NCBI RefSeq assembly: GCF_900199205.1
Contig: NZ_OBMJ01000003.1
Coordinates: 124,001 to 188,000, forward strand
DNA length: 64,000 bases
From: Streptomyces sp. 1331.2
Lineage (GTDB): Bacteria; Actinomycetota; Actinomycetes; Streptomycetales; Streptomycetaceae
Reading direction: 5' to 3'
Positions within the stretch are counted from its first letter, which is position 1. Each line of letters starts with the position of its first letter. The notes below the pieces were generated by a model, which had not been told where the DNA came from, searched no databases, and saw nothing but the letters and a program-made list of their open reading frames with translations. Shown here one piece after another: positions 49,826-58,249 of this stretch. The position numbers were made by a program, and so were the translations under genes.

Positions 49826-50125
49826 ATGCCGAAGCCCTGGAAGCCCCGCGAGGAGTTCGTCAAGACGCTGCCCCGAACCCTGCACGGCTGCGGCGTGCTG
49901 CTCTTCGACCCCGACGGGAAGCTGCTGCTCGTGCACGACTCCTACAGCGCGGGCCGGGCTGCCAAGGGCTGGCTGCAGCGCTGGTGGGCGCCGGGCGGTC
50001 TCCTCGAAGACGGCGAAGCCCCGAGGAGGCGGCGCGGCGGGAGGTCCTGGAGGAGACCCGGCCTGCGGCTCGACTGCCGGCTCTGCCCGGTCGGCGTGGA
50101 CTCCTGCCGCCGGCCGAGGGCGCCG
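49826..50125 (+). pseudogene. Broken Nudix hydrolase gene, truncated
   Basis: From ATG 49826, 14 bp after the reductase gene, the frame gives ..LHGCGVLLFDPDGKLLLVHDSYSAGRAAKGWLQRWWAPGGLLEDGEAP, the start of a Nudix domain. A one-base loss near 50020 moves the Nudix box (EEAARREVLEET) to another frame; a one-base gain near 50059 returns to the first frame (GLRLDCRLCPVGVDS), so the box is destroyed by two compensating changes. The homology stops near 50105, where antisense GlgC-like sequence begins. Last gene of the nucleotide operon; probably a house-cleaning nucleotide hydrolase before decay. Confidence 0.75.
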
Positions 50126-50233
50126 ACTGCCCTTGCCGCCGGCCAGGACCAGGGCAACGGCCCGGGCGGGCAGGGAGACGAGCGTGCTGCTGTAGTACGG
50201 GGCGATGGTGTCGGTGGTGCTCCGTTCGGTCAC
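50123..50233 (-). pseudogene. 5' end of a GlgC-like nucleotidyltransferase gene
   Basis: GTG 50233 follows a GGGAGGAC ribosome-binding site and encodes VTERSTTDTIAPYYSS.. then ..RAVALVLAGGKGSR, the start of a GlgC-type glucose-1-phosphate adenylyltransferase (L-A-L-V-L-A-G-G-x-G-S-R). After about 37 codons the homology ends exactly where the antisense Nudix fragment begins. So two partial genes meet head to head, a recombination scar. Confidence 0.65.
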
Positions 50234-50292
50234 GGGGGTCCTCCCGGGTGGCGGTGGGTGAGCGTGGGGGTACCGGCCCGCCCACCCCGGGA

Positions 50293-50838
50293 TCACAGGA
50301 GGTTCAGCACGTCCAGGGCGAGGTAGGCGGCGGCGGTATCGGTCATCTCGCCGCGGCGGAGCACGCTGCGGCGGAACTCCGCGAGGTCGAGGGTGACGAC
50401 GTCGATGAACTCGGTGCGTTCGGGGGTCGGTTCGGCGACCTTGACGCAGCCGGTGGCGAAGAAGGCGAAGCGGCGGGCGTTGGAGTAGGCGTCCAGCCAG
50501 TACGGGCCGGCGGCGTGGACCTCGCCCCGGTAGCCGGTCTCTTCGAGCAGTTCCCTGGCGACGGCGGCCAGCGATTCCTCTCCGGGCTCCAGGAAGCCGC
50601 CGGGCAGTTCGTAGAGCACCTGGTCCGGGCCGGGCCGGTATTGGCGGGCGAGGATGACCTGCTGGTCGGTGGTGAGGGCGAGGACCGCTCCGGCCGGGCG
50701 CTCGGCTTTGAGGTAGAACTCCTCCTTCCGGCCGTCGGGCAGCTCGAACTCGACGCGGTCCACGGACCTGCCGAACTTGCTGAACACGGTGGTGCGTTCG
50801 ATCTCGCGCCACGACGCGGTGGTGGTGTCGGTCGTCAT
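50293..50838 (-). CDS. Nudix hydrolase, ADP-ribose-pyrophosphatase type
   Basis: A 181-aa enzyme with an intact Nudix box ..GGFLEPGEESLAAVARELLEETGY.. (GX5EX7REUXEEXGU) and the upstream ..RPAGAVLALTTDQQVILARQYRPGPDQVLYELPGG.. typical of ADP-sugar pyrophosphatases. ATG 50838. It hydrolyses ADP-ribose or a related dinucleotide. It stands next to the scar but is a separate gene on the opposite strand to the broken Nudix gene. Confidence 0.9.
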   Translation of the reverse strand: MTTDTTTASWREIERTTVFSKFGRSVDRVEFELPDGRKEEFYLKAERPAGAVLALTTDQQVILARQYRPGPDQVLYELPGGFLEPGEESLAAVARELLEETGYRGEVHAAGPYWLDAYSNARRFAFFATGCVKVAEPTPERTEFIDVVTLDLAEFRRSVLRRGEMTDTAAAYLALDVLNLL

Positions 50839-50924
50839 GGCCAGGACTGTACGGCCCCGCCCCGGGCACGGGTGGCCGTTCCGCCGTTGCTTGTCGGCCG
50901 GTGCCTGGTAGCCGGCGGGGCATG

Positions 50925-51084
50925 TCCGCCGGCCCGGGTTGGTGACCGCGGCCAGGTCGAGCCGGTTGGCCTTGTTCGGCGCGAACCAGCCGTAGGGGTT
51001 CACCTGGGTCCGGAACAGCGGGGACAGCGCCCGCCGGGCCGCGTCGGTGAGGCTGTCGGCCCACTTCGGCTCCGCCGGCACCTC
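50925..51084 (-). pseudogene. Possible transposase-tail relic
   Basis: An open stretch in the gap 50839-51118 encodes ..EVPAEPKWADSLTDAARRALS.. and ..TQVNPYGWFAPNKANRLDLAAV.., which looks protein-coding and to me resembles the C-terminal tail of Tn3-type transposases (..HVNPYGxFxLDMxxRLDL..). It has no start of its own. The identification is from memory and uncertain. Confidence 0.3.
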
Positions 51085-51118
51085 CTGCAGCAGGGTGTCC
51101 CGCTGCCCCGCTGGCCTC

Positions 51119-51919
51119 CTAGACGGCGACGAAGCGGCGGTTGCCGTCGGCGGCAAGGATGCGGCCGAAGCGCATGCCGGGGAAGTGCGCGGCGACCAGT
51201 AGGTCCTCGGTGTCGGCGGCCTCGTCGGCGATGCGGTTGCGCACCGCGGACGCGGCTGCCGGGTCGACGTCCCAGATCACCTGCCAGTCGCGCTCACCGA
51301 ACTGGACCACCGAGTGGACGACGTCGCCCAGGAGCAGCGCCCGGCGTCCGCCGGAGGAGAGCACGTACACGGTGGTGCCGGGGGTGTGGCCGGGCAGGTG
51401 GAGGGCGTCGATGCCGGGGGCGAGGGTGAAGTCGGCGTCGAACAGCTCCAGTCGGCCTTCCAGCGGGGTGAGTTTGGCGACGGCCGCGGGAGTCGCGGCC
51501 GGCCCGGTGACGAAGTGCTGCCAGTCGGCGCGGTGGGCACGGTAGGTGGCGCGCGGGAAGACCGGCCGACCGTCGACCGCGGCCCAGCCGACGTGGTCGA
51601 AATGGAGGTGTGTGAAGACCACATCGGTCACGTCCTGGGGCGCGACGCCCTGGGCGGCGAGCGAGTCCAGCAGTGCGCCCCCGCGGTAGCGGCCGTCGTC
51701 GAACGGGCCGACCCCGGCGTCCACCAGGACGGTCCGCTGCCCGCTGCGCACCAGGAAGCCACCGAGCGGCAGGTTCAGGGTGCCGTCCGGCTCCCGGTGG
51801 TGGTCATGGCAGGCCCACGGGTCGTCCGTGCCGGGGCGGGTGAGGATCTCGGCGGCGGTCTCGGTACCCACCCCGTCCATGACCGCCAGAACCTCGATGT
51901 CGCCGATCTTCACGTACAA
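51119..51919 (-). CDS. MBL-fold metallo-hydrolase
   Basis: A 266-aa metallo-beta-lactamase-fold enzyme: ..VLVDAGVGPFDDGRYRGGALLDSLAAQGVAPQDVTDVVFTHLHFDHVGW.. with the zinc motif H-L-H-F-D-H, then ..LHLPGHTPGT.. and ..LLGDVVHSV.. and ..VAAHFPG... The pattern matches quorum-quenching lactonases and related hydrolases; substrate unknown. ATG 51919. It probably has its own promoter in the gap 51920-52084. Confidence 0.9.
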   Translation of the reverse strand: MYVKIGDIEVLAVMDGVGTETAAEILTRPGTDDPWACHDHHREPDGTLNLPLGGFLVRSGQRTVLVDAGVGPFDDGRYRGGALLDSLAAQGVAPQDVTDVVFTHLHFDHVGWAAVDGRPVFPRATYRAHRADWQHFVTGPAATPAAVAKLTPLEGRLELFDADFTLAPGIDALHLPGHTPGTTVYVLSSGGRRALLLGDVVHSVVQFGERDWQVIWDVDPAAASAVRNRIADEAADTEDLLVAAHFPGMRFGRILAADGNRRFVAV

Positions 51920-52084
51920 GCCCTTCCGTAACCGTCCGTCATGGGCCCGCTGTGGAAGCGGTGTCCGCTTGCGGGGTCGTTCGGCTGCAACCGACCCCGG
52001 TGGCCGGGCATTCCCCGGGGAACACGGAACCTGCGCGGAGCATCGCCAGGTTCGCGGTGATCGACAGCGGACCCGACGTCACCG

Positions 52085-52127
52085 TCGCAGGCCCCGCGGA
52101 GACGGAGTGACTCTGCGGGGCCTGCGA
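52085..52127 (-). terminator. Terminator after the Rpf-FG-GAP gene
   Basis: 13-base arms tcgcaggccccgc (52085-52097) and gcggggcctgcga (52115-52127) pair perfectly; further gag/ctc pairs extend the stem. Confidence 0.85.
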
Positions 52128-52149
52128 GGGTGATCGGCTCGGCGCCGGA

Positions 52150-53733
52150 TCAGCCGAGCTTGCTGTTCTTCCAGTTCCAGCTCTTGACGGGGTCGGTGCT
52201 GCTGTCCCAGGCCAACTGCGGAGAGTTGAGGCCGGTGCCGGTGCTGGTGAGGGTCCACAGGCCGGTGCGGCTGGCGTCCCCGGTCTTGCCGTAGTCGTAG
52301 GCGATGGCGATGTCGGCCTTGCCGTCACCGTTGAAATCACCGGCGACCAGCTTGCTGGCGTTCCAGTTCCAGCTCTTCACCGCATCGGTGGCGCTGTCCC
52401 AGACCTGCTTGGGGCCGGCGAACCCGGCGCCGGTGCTGGTGAAGGTCCACAGACCGGTGCGGCTGATGTCCCCGGTCTTGCCGTAGTCGTAGAGGACGCC
52501 GATGTCGGCCTTGCCGTCACCGTTGAAGTCGCCTGCGGTCACCTTGCTGGCGTTCCAGTTCCAGCTCTTGACGGGGTCGGTGCTGCTGTCCCAGACCTGC
52601 TTGGCGCTGGAGAAGCCGGCGCCGGTGCTGGTGAAGGTCCACAGGCCGGTGCGGCTGGCGTCCCCGGTCTTGCCGTAGTCGTAGGCGATGGCGATGTCGG
52701 TCCTGCCGTCACCGTTGAAGTCACCGCTGACGGGCCTGCTGGCGGCCCAGTTCCAGCTCTTGACGGGGTCGGTGCTGCTGTCCCAGACCTGCTTGGCGCT
52801 GGAGAAGCCGGCGCCGGTGCTGGTGAAGGTCCAGAGTCCGGTGCGGCTGGCGTCTCCGCTCTTGCCGTAGTCGTAGAGGACACCGATGTCGGCCTTGCCG
52901 TCACCGTTGAAGTCACCGACAACGGGCTTGTTGTTGGCCCAAGTCCAGCTGCTGACGGGGTCGGTGGAGCTGTCCCAGGCCGGCTGCGGGCCGGTGAAGC
53001 CGCTGCCCGTGCTGGTGAAGGTGTAGAGCCTGGTGCGGTTACGGCCGTCGTCGGTACGGCCCAGGTCGTAGAGCACCCCGATGTCGGCCTTGCCGTCACC
53101 GTTGAAGTCACCGACCGTCACCTTGCTGGACGCCCAGTTCCAGCTGTCCGAACCGCTGTCCCACACCCGTTGCGGGGAGGTAAAACCGCTCCCCTTGCTG
53201 GTGAACGTCCACAGACCCGAGTGGTTGCGCTCCCCGTCCTTGCCGTAGTCGTACAGCACCGCGACATCGTCCCGGCCGTCACCGTCGAAATCACCCTTGA
53301 TCCGGGTGGCCGGGTTCTGCTCCGGGTCGGTGGGGGTGGGGGTGGGGGTGGGAACGTCGGGGAAGGGCGGTTCGCTGTCGTCGCCCAGGCCCGTGCCCTG
53401 CCAGCAGTTCGGCCAGGCATTCACGCCCTGGGCCGCGAGCACCTTCTCCGCGATCCTGATCTGCTGTTCCTTGGTGGCCTGGTAGGCGAACGGCGCGTAA
53501 TCCGTCCCGCCGAACCCCTCCCAGGTGCTCGGAATGATCTGCAGGCCACCGCCCAGGTTCGTTCCGCTGTGGTAGCTCCAGTCGCCCTCGCTCTCGCACT
53601 TCGCCACCTTGTCCCAGGTGGCGACCGAGGCAGCGTGGGCCGGGGCGGAAGGCGTCAGGGAGAGGCCGGCTGCGGCCAGTGCCACGGCCGCGGTGGTGAC
53701 GAGCGGGTGTTTCCTGATGTTCGGTAAACGCAT
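52150..53733 (-). CDS. Secreted Rpf/transglycosylase-type muralytic head on an FG-GAP propeller
   Basis: A 527-aa exported protein. A signal peptide (about 1-35) is followed by a resuscitation-promoting-factor/lysozyme domain (39-112): ..WDKVAKCESEGDWSYHS..GGGLQIIPSTWEGFGG..ATKEQQIRIAEKVLAAQG... E47 is the catalytic Glu of the CESGG motif, here CESEG. A Pro/Thr linker leads to six FG-GAP/VCBS repeats, each about 62 aa with GDFNGDGKAD, a Ca2+-binding DxDxDG type, forming a beta-propeller. It should cleave peptidoglycan glycan strands. It is 33 bp after the DUF1906 gene in the same direction and so probably co-transcribed with it. Confidence 0.88.
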   Translation of the reverse strand: MRLPNIRKHPLVTTAAVALAAAGLSLTPSAPAHAASVATWDKVAKCESEGDWSYHSGTNLGGGLQIIPSTWEGFGGTDYAPFAYQATKEQQIRIAEKVLAAQGVNAWPNCWQGTGLGDDSEPPFPDVPTPTPTPTDPEQNPATRIKGDFDGDGRDDVAVLYDYGKDGERNHSGLWTFTSKGSGFTSPQRVWDSGSDSWNWASSKVTVGDFNGDGKADIGVLYDLGRTDDGRNRTRLYTFTSTGSGFTGPQPAWDSSTDPVSSWTWANNKPVVGDFNGDGKADIGVLYDYGKSGDASRTGLWTFTSTGAGFSSAKQVWDSSTDPVKSWNWAASRPVSGDFNGDGRTDIAIAYDYGKTGDASRTGLWTFTSTGAGFSSAKQVWDSSTDPVKSWNWNASKVTAGDFNGDGKADIGVLYDYGKTGDISRTGLWTFTSTGAGFAGPKQVWDSATDAVKSWNWNASKLVAGDFNGDGKADIAIAYDYGKTGDASRTGLWTLTSTGTGLNSPQLAWDSSTDPVKSWNWKNSKLG

Positions 53734-53766
53734 GTTCTGAAGGTCTCCATCCGTCGACGGGCGCGC

Positions 53767-56262
53767 TCAGCCGACCTTGCTGTTCTTCCAGTTCCAGCTC
53801 TTGACGGCGTCGTTGGCGCTGTCCCAGACCTGCTGCGGGGAGTTGAAGCCGGTACCGCTGCTGCTGAGGGTCCACAGGCCGGTGCGGCTGATGTCCCCGG
53901 TCCGGCCGTAGTCGTAGAGGACGCCGATGTCGGCCTTGCCGTCGCCGTTGAAGTCGCCGGCGACCAGCTTGCTGGCGTTCCAGTTCCAGCTCTTCACCGC
54001 ATCGGTGGCGCTGTCCCAGGCCAGCTTGGGGCCGGCGAATCCGGCGCCGGTGCTGGTGAGGGTCCAGAGACCGGTGCGGCTGGCGTCCCCGGTCTTGCCG
54101 TAGTCGTAGGCGATGGCGATGTCGGCCTTGCCGTCGCCGTTGAAGTCACCGCTGACGGGCTTGCTGGCGGCCCAGTTCCAGCTCTTGACGGGGTCGGTGC
54201 TGCTGTCCCAGACCTGCTTGGCGCTGGAGAAGCCAGCGCCGGTGCTGGTGAAGGTCCACAGGCCGGTGCGGCTGATGTCCCCGGTCTTGCCGTAGTCGTA
54301 GAGGACGCCGATGTCGGCCTTGCCGTCGCCGTTGAAGTCACCGCTGACGGGCTTGCCGGCGGCCCAGTTCCAGCTCTTCACCGCATCGGTGGCACTGTCC
54401 CAGGCCAGCTTGGGGCCGGCGAACCCGGTGCCCGTGCTGGTGAAGGTCCAGACAGCGGTGCGGTTGGCGGTGTCGGCGGCCTGGCCGTAGTCGTAGACCA
54501 CGCCGATGTCGGCCTTGCCGTCACCGTTGAAGTCGCCGACCACGGGCTTGCTGGTCGCCCAGTTCCAGCTGCTGACGGCGTCGGTGGAGCTGTCCCAGGC
54601 CGGCTGCGGGCCGGTGAAGCCGCTGCCCGTGCTGGTGAAGGTGTAGAGCCTGGTGCGGTTGCGACCGTCGTCGGTACGACCCAGGTCGTAGAGCACCCCG
54701 ATGTCGGCCTTGCCGTCACCGTTGAAATCGCCGACCGTCACCTTGCTGGACGCCCAGTTCCAGCTGTCCGAACCGCTGTCCCACACCTGCCGCGGAGCGT
54801 TGAAACCGGCCCCCTTGCTGGTGAACGTCCACAGACCCGAGTGGTTGCGCTCACCGTCCTTGCCGTAGTCGTACAGCACCGCGACGTCATCCCGACCGTC
54901 ACCGTCGAAATCACCCTTGACCCGGGACGAGTCCTCCTGCGCGGCGACGACGGGCTGCGTACCGGCCGGGCCGACGTCGATGTAGTTGCGGTCGATGTTG
55001 AGCGTCACGCCGCCGTAGGTCTCGTCCACCTCGCCGCGGTACTGGTGGACGCGCTGCCGGTTGGACCAGAAGCCGGGCCCGGGGAGTCCCATGGACGAGT
55101 CCGAGACGTCGGCCTGGTAGTTCCAGTTGGCGGACCAGACCACGTCCGGGCCGGCGTAGTCGGAATCGCCGGCCACCGAGGCGAGGTCCTGCACACCGCT
55201 CCGGACCCCGGCGTAGACACCGGACCGGTAGCCGCGCTCGCGCACCCGGCTGCTCCAGCCCGACAGGTAGTCCAGGACCCGGTCCCGGTAGGACCGGTCG
55301 TCGTAGTGCTCCATGTCGTTGTAGATGACCGTGCCCGGCCCGAACCCCAGGTCGGCGGCCTTGGCGACGGCGGTGTCCGCGGACTCCCGGCCCTGGTTGA
55401 CGGCGTCGGTCGGTGAGATGTCGTAGGCCTGACGGTCCACGAAGATCGGCAGCGGGTACCAGCCGTTCGAGGTCTGTTCGCGCACCCAGTCGGGGGTGAG
55501 CTCGGGCTGCTTCGAACAACCCAGGTGGCGCCCGCCGATGTAGATGCCCACGGACCGGTACGGCGACGCCTTCCAGGCGTTCATCGTGCTGGGCGACGGG
55601 GCCGTGCAGGCGTCGAAACCCGGTCCGGTGTAGCCGGTGTCGGCCACGACGGCGGGCTGCGCCGTGAGCGCGCCGAACGCCTTGGGCACGGGAGCCGGAG
55701 CGGGCGCAGGAGCGGGAGCCGGTGCCGGAGCGGCGGGCTTGGCAGCCGTGGCGTCGATCCGGGCGTTGCCGAGGATGGCGGCGACGGTCGCGTTGGAGGA
55801 CGCACCGTACGCGGCGGTCACCAGCACCCCGGCGCCTTCGACGGCCACCCGCGACTCCTGATCGGAGCCCACCAGCAGCGTGCGCGGCATCGCCGCGCCC
55901 TGCGGGACGCGCAGGACGTCGGAGGCCTGCCGGCCGACGGTCCCGGGGATCGGTTCCAGGAGCAGGGCGTCCGTCTTGTCGACCACGAGGTGGGGCGGGC
56001 AGGCCTGTTCGGCACCGGGGTGCCCCAGGTAGACGGTGTGCCGGTCGAAGCGGACACAGGTGTCCGGGGCCTTTTCCAGGTCGACGACCGTCCATGTGGA
56101 GGGCACGTCGAGGGTGAGGCCGTGGTAGGTCACGGCCGTGGTGGCGTCCCGGTGCGGCGTCGCGGGCGCGGCTTGGGCCTGCTGGGCGAGCCCTGGTGCG
56201 ACCAGGGCGAGCAGGGCGGTCGAGACGGCGAGGGCTCGGCCGCGTTTCTTGGGCAGTTGCAT
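53767..56262 (-). CDS. Secreted DUF1906 (GH25-like) head on an FG-GAP propeller
   Basis: An 831-aa exported protein. Signal peptide (about 1-32), then the ..TCVRFDRHTVYLGHPG..CPP.. domain, an Ala/Pro linker, and a DUF1906 TIM-barrel domain (..GFDACTAPSPSTMNAWK.., ..YRSVGIYIGG.., ..VIYNDMEHY.., ..VVWSANWNYQADV..), followed by six FG-GAP repeats. The first two thirds are paralogous to the 9144 gene, which carries a tectonin-like propeller instead. ATG 56262 gives the signal peptide. A terminator separates it from the NlpC-type gene upstream, while the Rpf gene follows after 33 bp. Confidence 0.87.
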   Translation of the reverse strand: MQLPKKRGRALAVSTALLALVAPGLAQQAQAAPATPHRDATTAVTYHGLTLDVPSTWTVVDLEKAPDTCVRFDRHTVYLGHPGAEQACPPHLVVDKTDALLLEPIPGTVGRQASDVLRVPQGAAMPRTLLVGSDQESRVAVEGAGVLVTAAYGASSNATVAAILGNARIDATAAKPAAPAPAPAPAPAPAPVPKAFGALTAQPAVVADTGYTGPGFDACTAPSPSTMNAWKASPYRSVGIYIGGRHLGCSKQPELTPDWVREQTSNGWYPLPIFVDRQAYDISPTDAVNQGRESADTAVAKAADLGFGPGTVIYNDMEHYDDRSYRDRVLDYLSGWSSRVRERGYRSGVYAGVRSGVQDLASVAGDSDYAGPDVVWSANWNYQADVSDSSMGLPGPGFWSNRQRVHQYRGEVDETYGGVTLNIDRNYIDVGPAGTQPVVAAQEDSSRVKGDFDGDGRDDVAVLYDYGKDGERNHSGLWTFTSKGAGFNAPRQVWDSGSDSWNWASSKVTVGDFNGDGKADIGVLYDLGRTDDGRNRTRLYTFTSTGSGFTGPQPAWDSSTDAVSSWNWATSKPVVGDFNGDGKADIGVVYDYGQAADTANRTAVWTFTSTGTGFAGPKLAWDSATDAVKSWNWAAGKPVSGDFNGDGKADIGVLYDYGKTGDISRTGLWTFTSTGAGFSSAKQVWDSSTDPVKSWNWAASKPVSGDFNGDGKADIAIAYDYGKTGDASRTGLWTLTSTGAGFAGPKLAWDSATDAVKSWNWNASKLVAGDFNGDGKADIGVLYDYGRTGDISRTGLWTLSSSGTGFNSPQQVWDSANDAVKSWNWKNSKVG

Positions 56263-56369
56263 GGGGGGTGACTCTCCATCTGGGCCGTGTCGGGCCGGCA
56301 TCCGGGCCGTGTCGGGCCGGCGGATGCCGGTGGGTCCCGGTGGGTGCCTGCGGGTTTGGGGAACGGCAC

Positions 56370-56405
56370 GCGGAGGGACGCCGTGCGCGGACGGCGTCCC
56401 TCCGC
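56370..56405 (-). terminator. Terminator after the NlpC-type gene
   Basis: A perfect 15-bp stem (gcggagggacgccgt at 56370-56384 and complement at 56391-56405) with a 6-base loop. Nearby, gggccgtgtcgggccgg is directly repeated (56282-56298 and 56304-56320) in the leader of the DUF1906 gene. Confidence 0.85.
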
Positions 56406-56416
56406 GGCCGTGCGGA

Positions 56417-58249
56417 TCAGCCGAGCTTGCTGGCGTTCCAGTTCCAGCTCTTGACGGCGTCCTTGCTGCTGTCCCAGGCCAGCTGCGGGGAGCTGAGGCC
56501 GGTGCCGGTGCTGCTGAGGGTCCACAGACCGGTGCGGCTGGCGTCCCCGTCCTTGCCGTAGTCGTAGAGGACACCGATGTCGGCCTTGCCGTCACCGTTG
56601 AAGTCACCGGCGGTCAGCTTGCTGGCGTTCCAGTTCCAGCTCTTGACGGCATCGTTGCTGCTGTCCCAGAGCTTCTTGGGGCCGGTGAAGCCGGCGCCGG
56701 TGCTGTTGAAGGTCCAGACGGCGGTTCGGCTGGCGTCCCCGTCCTTGCCGTAGTCGTAGAGGACACCGATGTCGGCCTTGCCGTCGCCGTTGAAGTCACC
56801 GCTGACGGGCTTGCTGGCGGCCCAGTTCCAGCTCTTCACGGCGTCGTTGCTGCTGTCCCAGACCTGCTGCGGGGAGTTGAAGCCGGTGCCGTTGCTGCTG
56901 AGGGTCCAGAGCCCGGTACGGCTGATGTCGCCCTTCTGGCCGTAGTCGTAGAGGACGCCGATGTCGGTCCTGCCGTCACCGTTGAAGTCACCGACCACGG
57001 GCTTGCTGTTGGTCCACTTCCAGCTCTTCACCGCATCGGTGGCACTGTCCCAGGCCAGCTTGGGGCCGGCGAATCCGGCGCCGGTGCTGGTGAAGGTCCA
57101 GACAGCGGTGCGGTTGCCGGTGTCGAACTGGCCGTAGTCGTAGACCACGCCGATGTCGGCCTTGCCGTCACCGTTGAAGTCGCCGACCACGGGCTTGCTG
57201 GTCGCCCAGTTCCAGCTGCTGACGGCGTCGGTGGAGCTGTCCCAGGCCAGCTGCGGGCCGGTGAAGCCGCTGCCCGTGCTGGTGAAGGTGTAGAGCCTGG
57301 TGCGGTTGCGACCGTCGTCGGTACGACCCAGGTCGTAGAGCACCCCGATGTCGGCCTTGCCGTCACCGTTGAAATCGCCGACCGTCACCTTGCTGGACGC
57401 CCAGTTCCAGCTGTCCGAACCGCTGTCCCACACCTGCCGCGGAGCGTTGAAACCGGCCCCCTTGCTGGTGAACGTCCACAGACCCGAGTGGTTGCGCTCA
57501 CCGTCCTTGCCGTAGTCGTACAGCACCGCGACGTCATCCCGACCGTCACCGTCGAAGTCACCCTTGATCCTGCTGGTGTCGTCGGTGGCGACGGGCGTCA
57601 CCTCGTCGTCCACGATGGAGTTGAGCCGGATCGGCTCGTACTCGTCCTGGTGGTTGAAGTAGGGGTACGGGATGACGTGGTGGAAGACACCGCGGCTGTT
57701 GAACTCGTAGCCCCAGTAGGACGACTTGTCGGCGTCGGCCCACTTCTCGAAGAGGACGACGTGCCCGTACCGGCCCGGGTTGGGGTTGTCGAGGGCGTCA
57801 CCGGGCTTGAGCTCGTCCTTGGTGATCCTGTGGGCGATGCCCTCGGGGATGAACGAGTCGGTGGTCTCGCCGGGACCGGGCAGGCCCCACGCCATGGAGA
57901 CGTATCCGGAGCAGTCGGTGCGCCAGCCCTGGTACGTTTCGCCCCCCATGCTGTACTCCAGGCCCTGGTCCACCCAGGTGGCGGCGCGCTTGAGGGTCTC
58001 GCTGCGGGTGATGGGCTTGGCGGCGGCGAGCTGCGCGGCCAGGCCGTTGCTGCGGAGTTGGGAGGTGGGGGTGCCCTGGCCGGCGCTGGGGTAGTCCGCG
58101 GACGGACTCGCCGAGTCGACCGCGGCGGTACCGGGCCCGGCACCGGGCCCGGCGACGGCCGCGGGGGCGGCGGCGACCGCACCGAAGGCGAGGGCGGTCG
58201 TCACCAGAGCGGCGACGGACGAACTACGGGCTATGAGGGAGAGCTTCAT
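56417..58249 (-). CDS. Secreted NlpC/P60-like peptidase head on an FG-GAP propeller
   Basis: A 610-aa exported protein. Signal peptide (about 1-33), a helical linker, then an NlpC/P60-like Cys-peptidase or amidase domain (about 83-240): ..DQGLEYSMGGETYQGWRTDC113SGYVSMAWGLPGPG.. and ..GDALDNPNPGRYGH163VVLFEKW.., giving the Cys-His pair. It should cut peptide stems of the cell wall. Six FG-GAP repeats follow, almost identical at DNA level to those of the next two genes. ATG 58249 with AAGGA upstream. Own terminator after it; promoter region at 58250-58617. Confidence 0.88.
   Translation of the reverse strand: MKLSLIARSSSVAALVTTALAFGAVAAAPAAVAGPGAGPGTAAVDSASPSADYPSAGQGTPTSQLRSNGLAAQLAAAKPITRSETLKRAATWVDQGLEYSMGGETYQGWRTDCSGYVSMAWGLPGPGETTDSFIPEGIAHRITKDELKPGDALDNPNPGRYGHVVLFEKWADADKSSYWGYEFNSRGVFHHVIPYPYFNHQDEYEPIRLNSIVDDEVTPVATDDTSRIKGDFDGDGRDDVAVLYDYGKDGERNHSGLWTFTSKGAGFNAPRQVWDSGSDSWNWASSKVTVGDFNGDGKADIGVLYDLGRTDDGRNRTRLYTFTSTGSGFTGPQLAWDSSTDAVSSWNWATSKPVVGDFNGDGKADIGVVYDYGQFDTGNRTAVWTFTSTGAGFAGPKLAWDSATDAVKSWKWTNSKPVVGDFNGDGRTDIGVLYDYGQKGDISRTGLWTLSSNGTGFNSPQQVWDSSNDAVKSWNWAASKPVSGDFNGDGKADIGVLYDYGKDGDASRTAVWTFNSTGAGFTGPKKLWDSSNDAVKSWNWNASKLTAGDFNGDGKADIGVLYDYGKDGDASRTGLWTLSSTGTGLSSPQLAWDSSKDAVKSWNWNASKLG

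Noticed and set aside
39352-50292. An integrative element with integrase and att sites
   Set aside because: The block looks accessory (XRE, primase-like, scar), but no integrase, tRNA gene or flanking direct repeat could be seen, so I did not call a defined element.
52150-58249. Regular repeats of about 185 bp that might be taken for a CRISPR or satellite array
   Set aside because: The period matches the 62-codon FG-GAP protein repeats and the reading frame is conserved; spacers are not unique.
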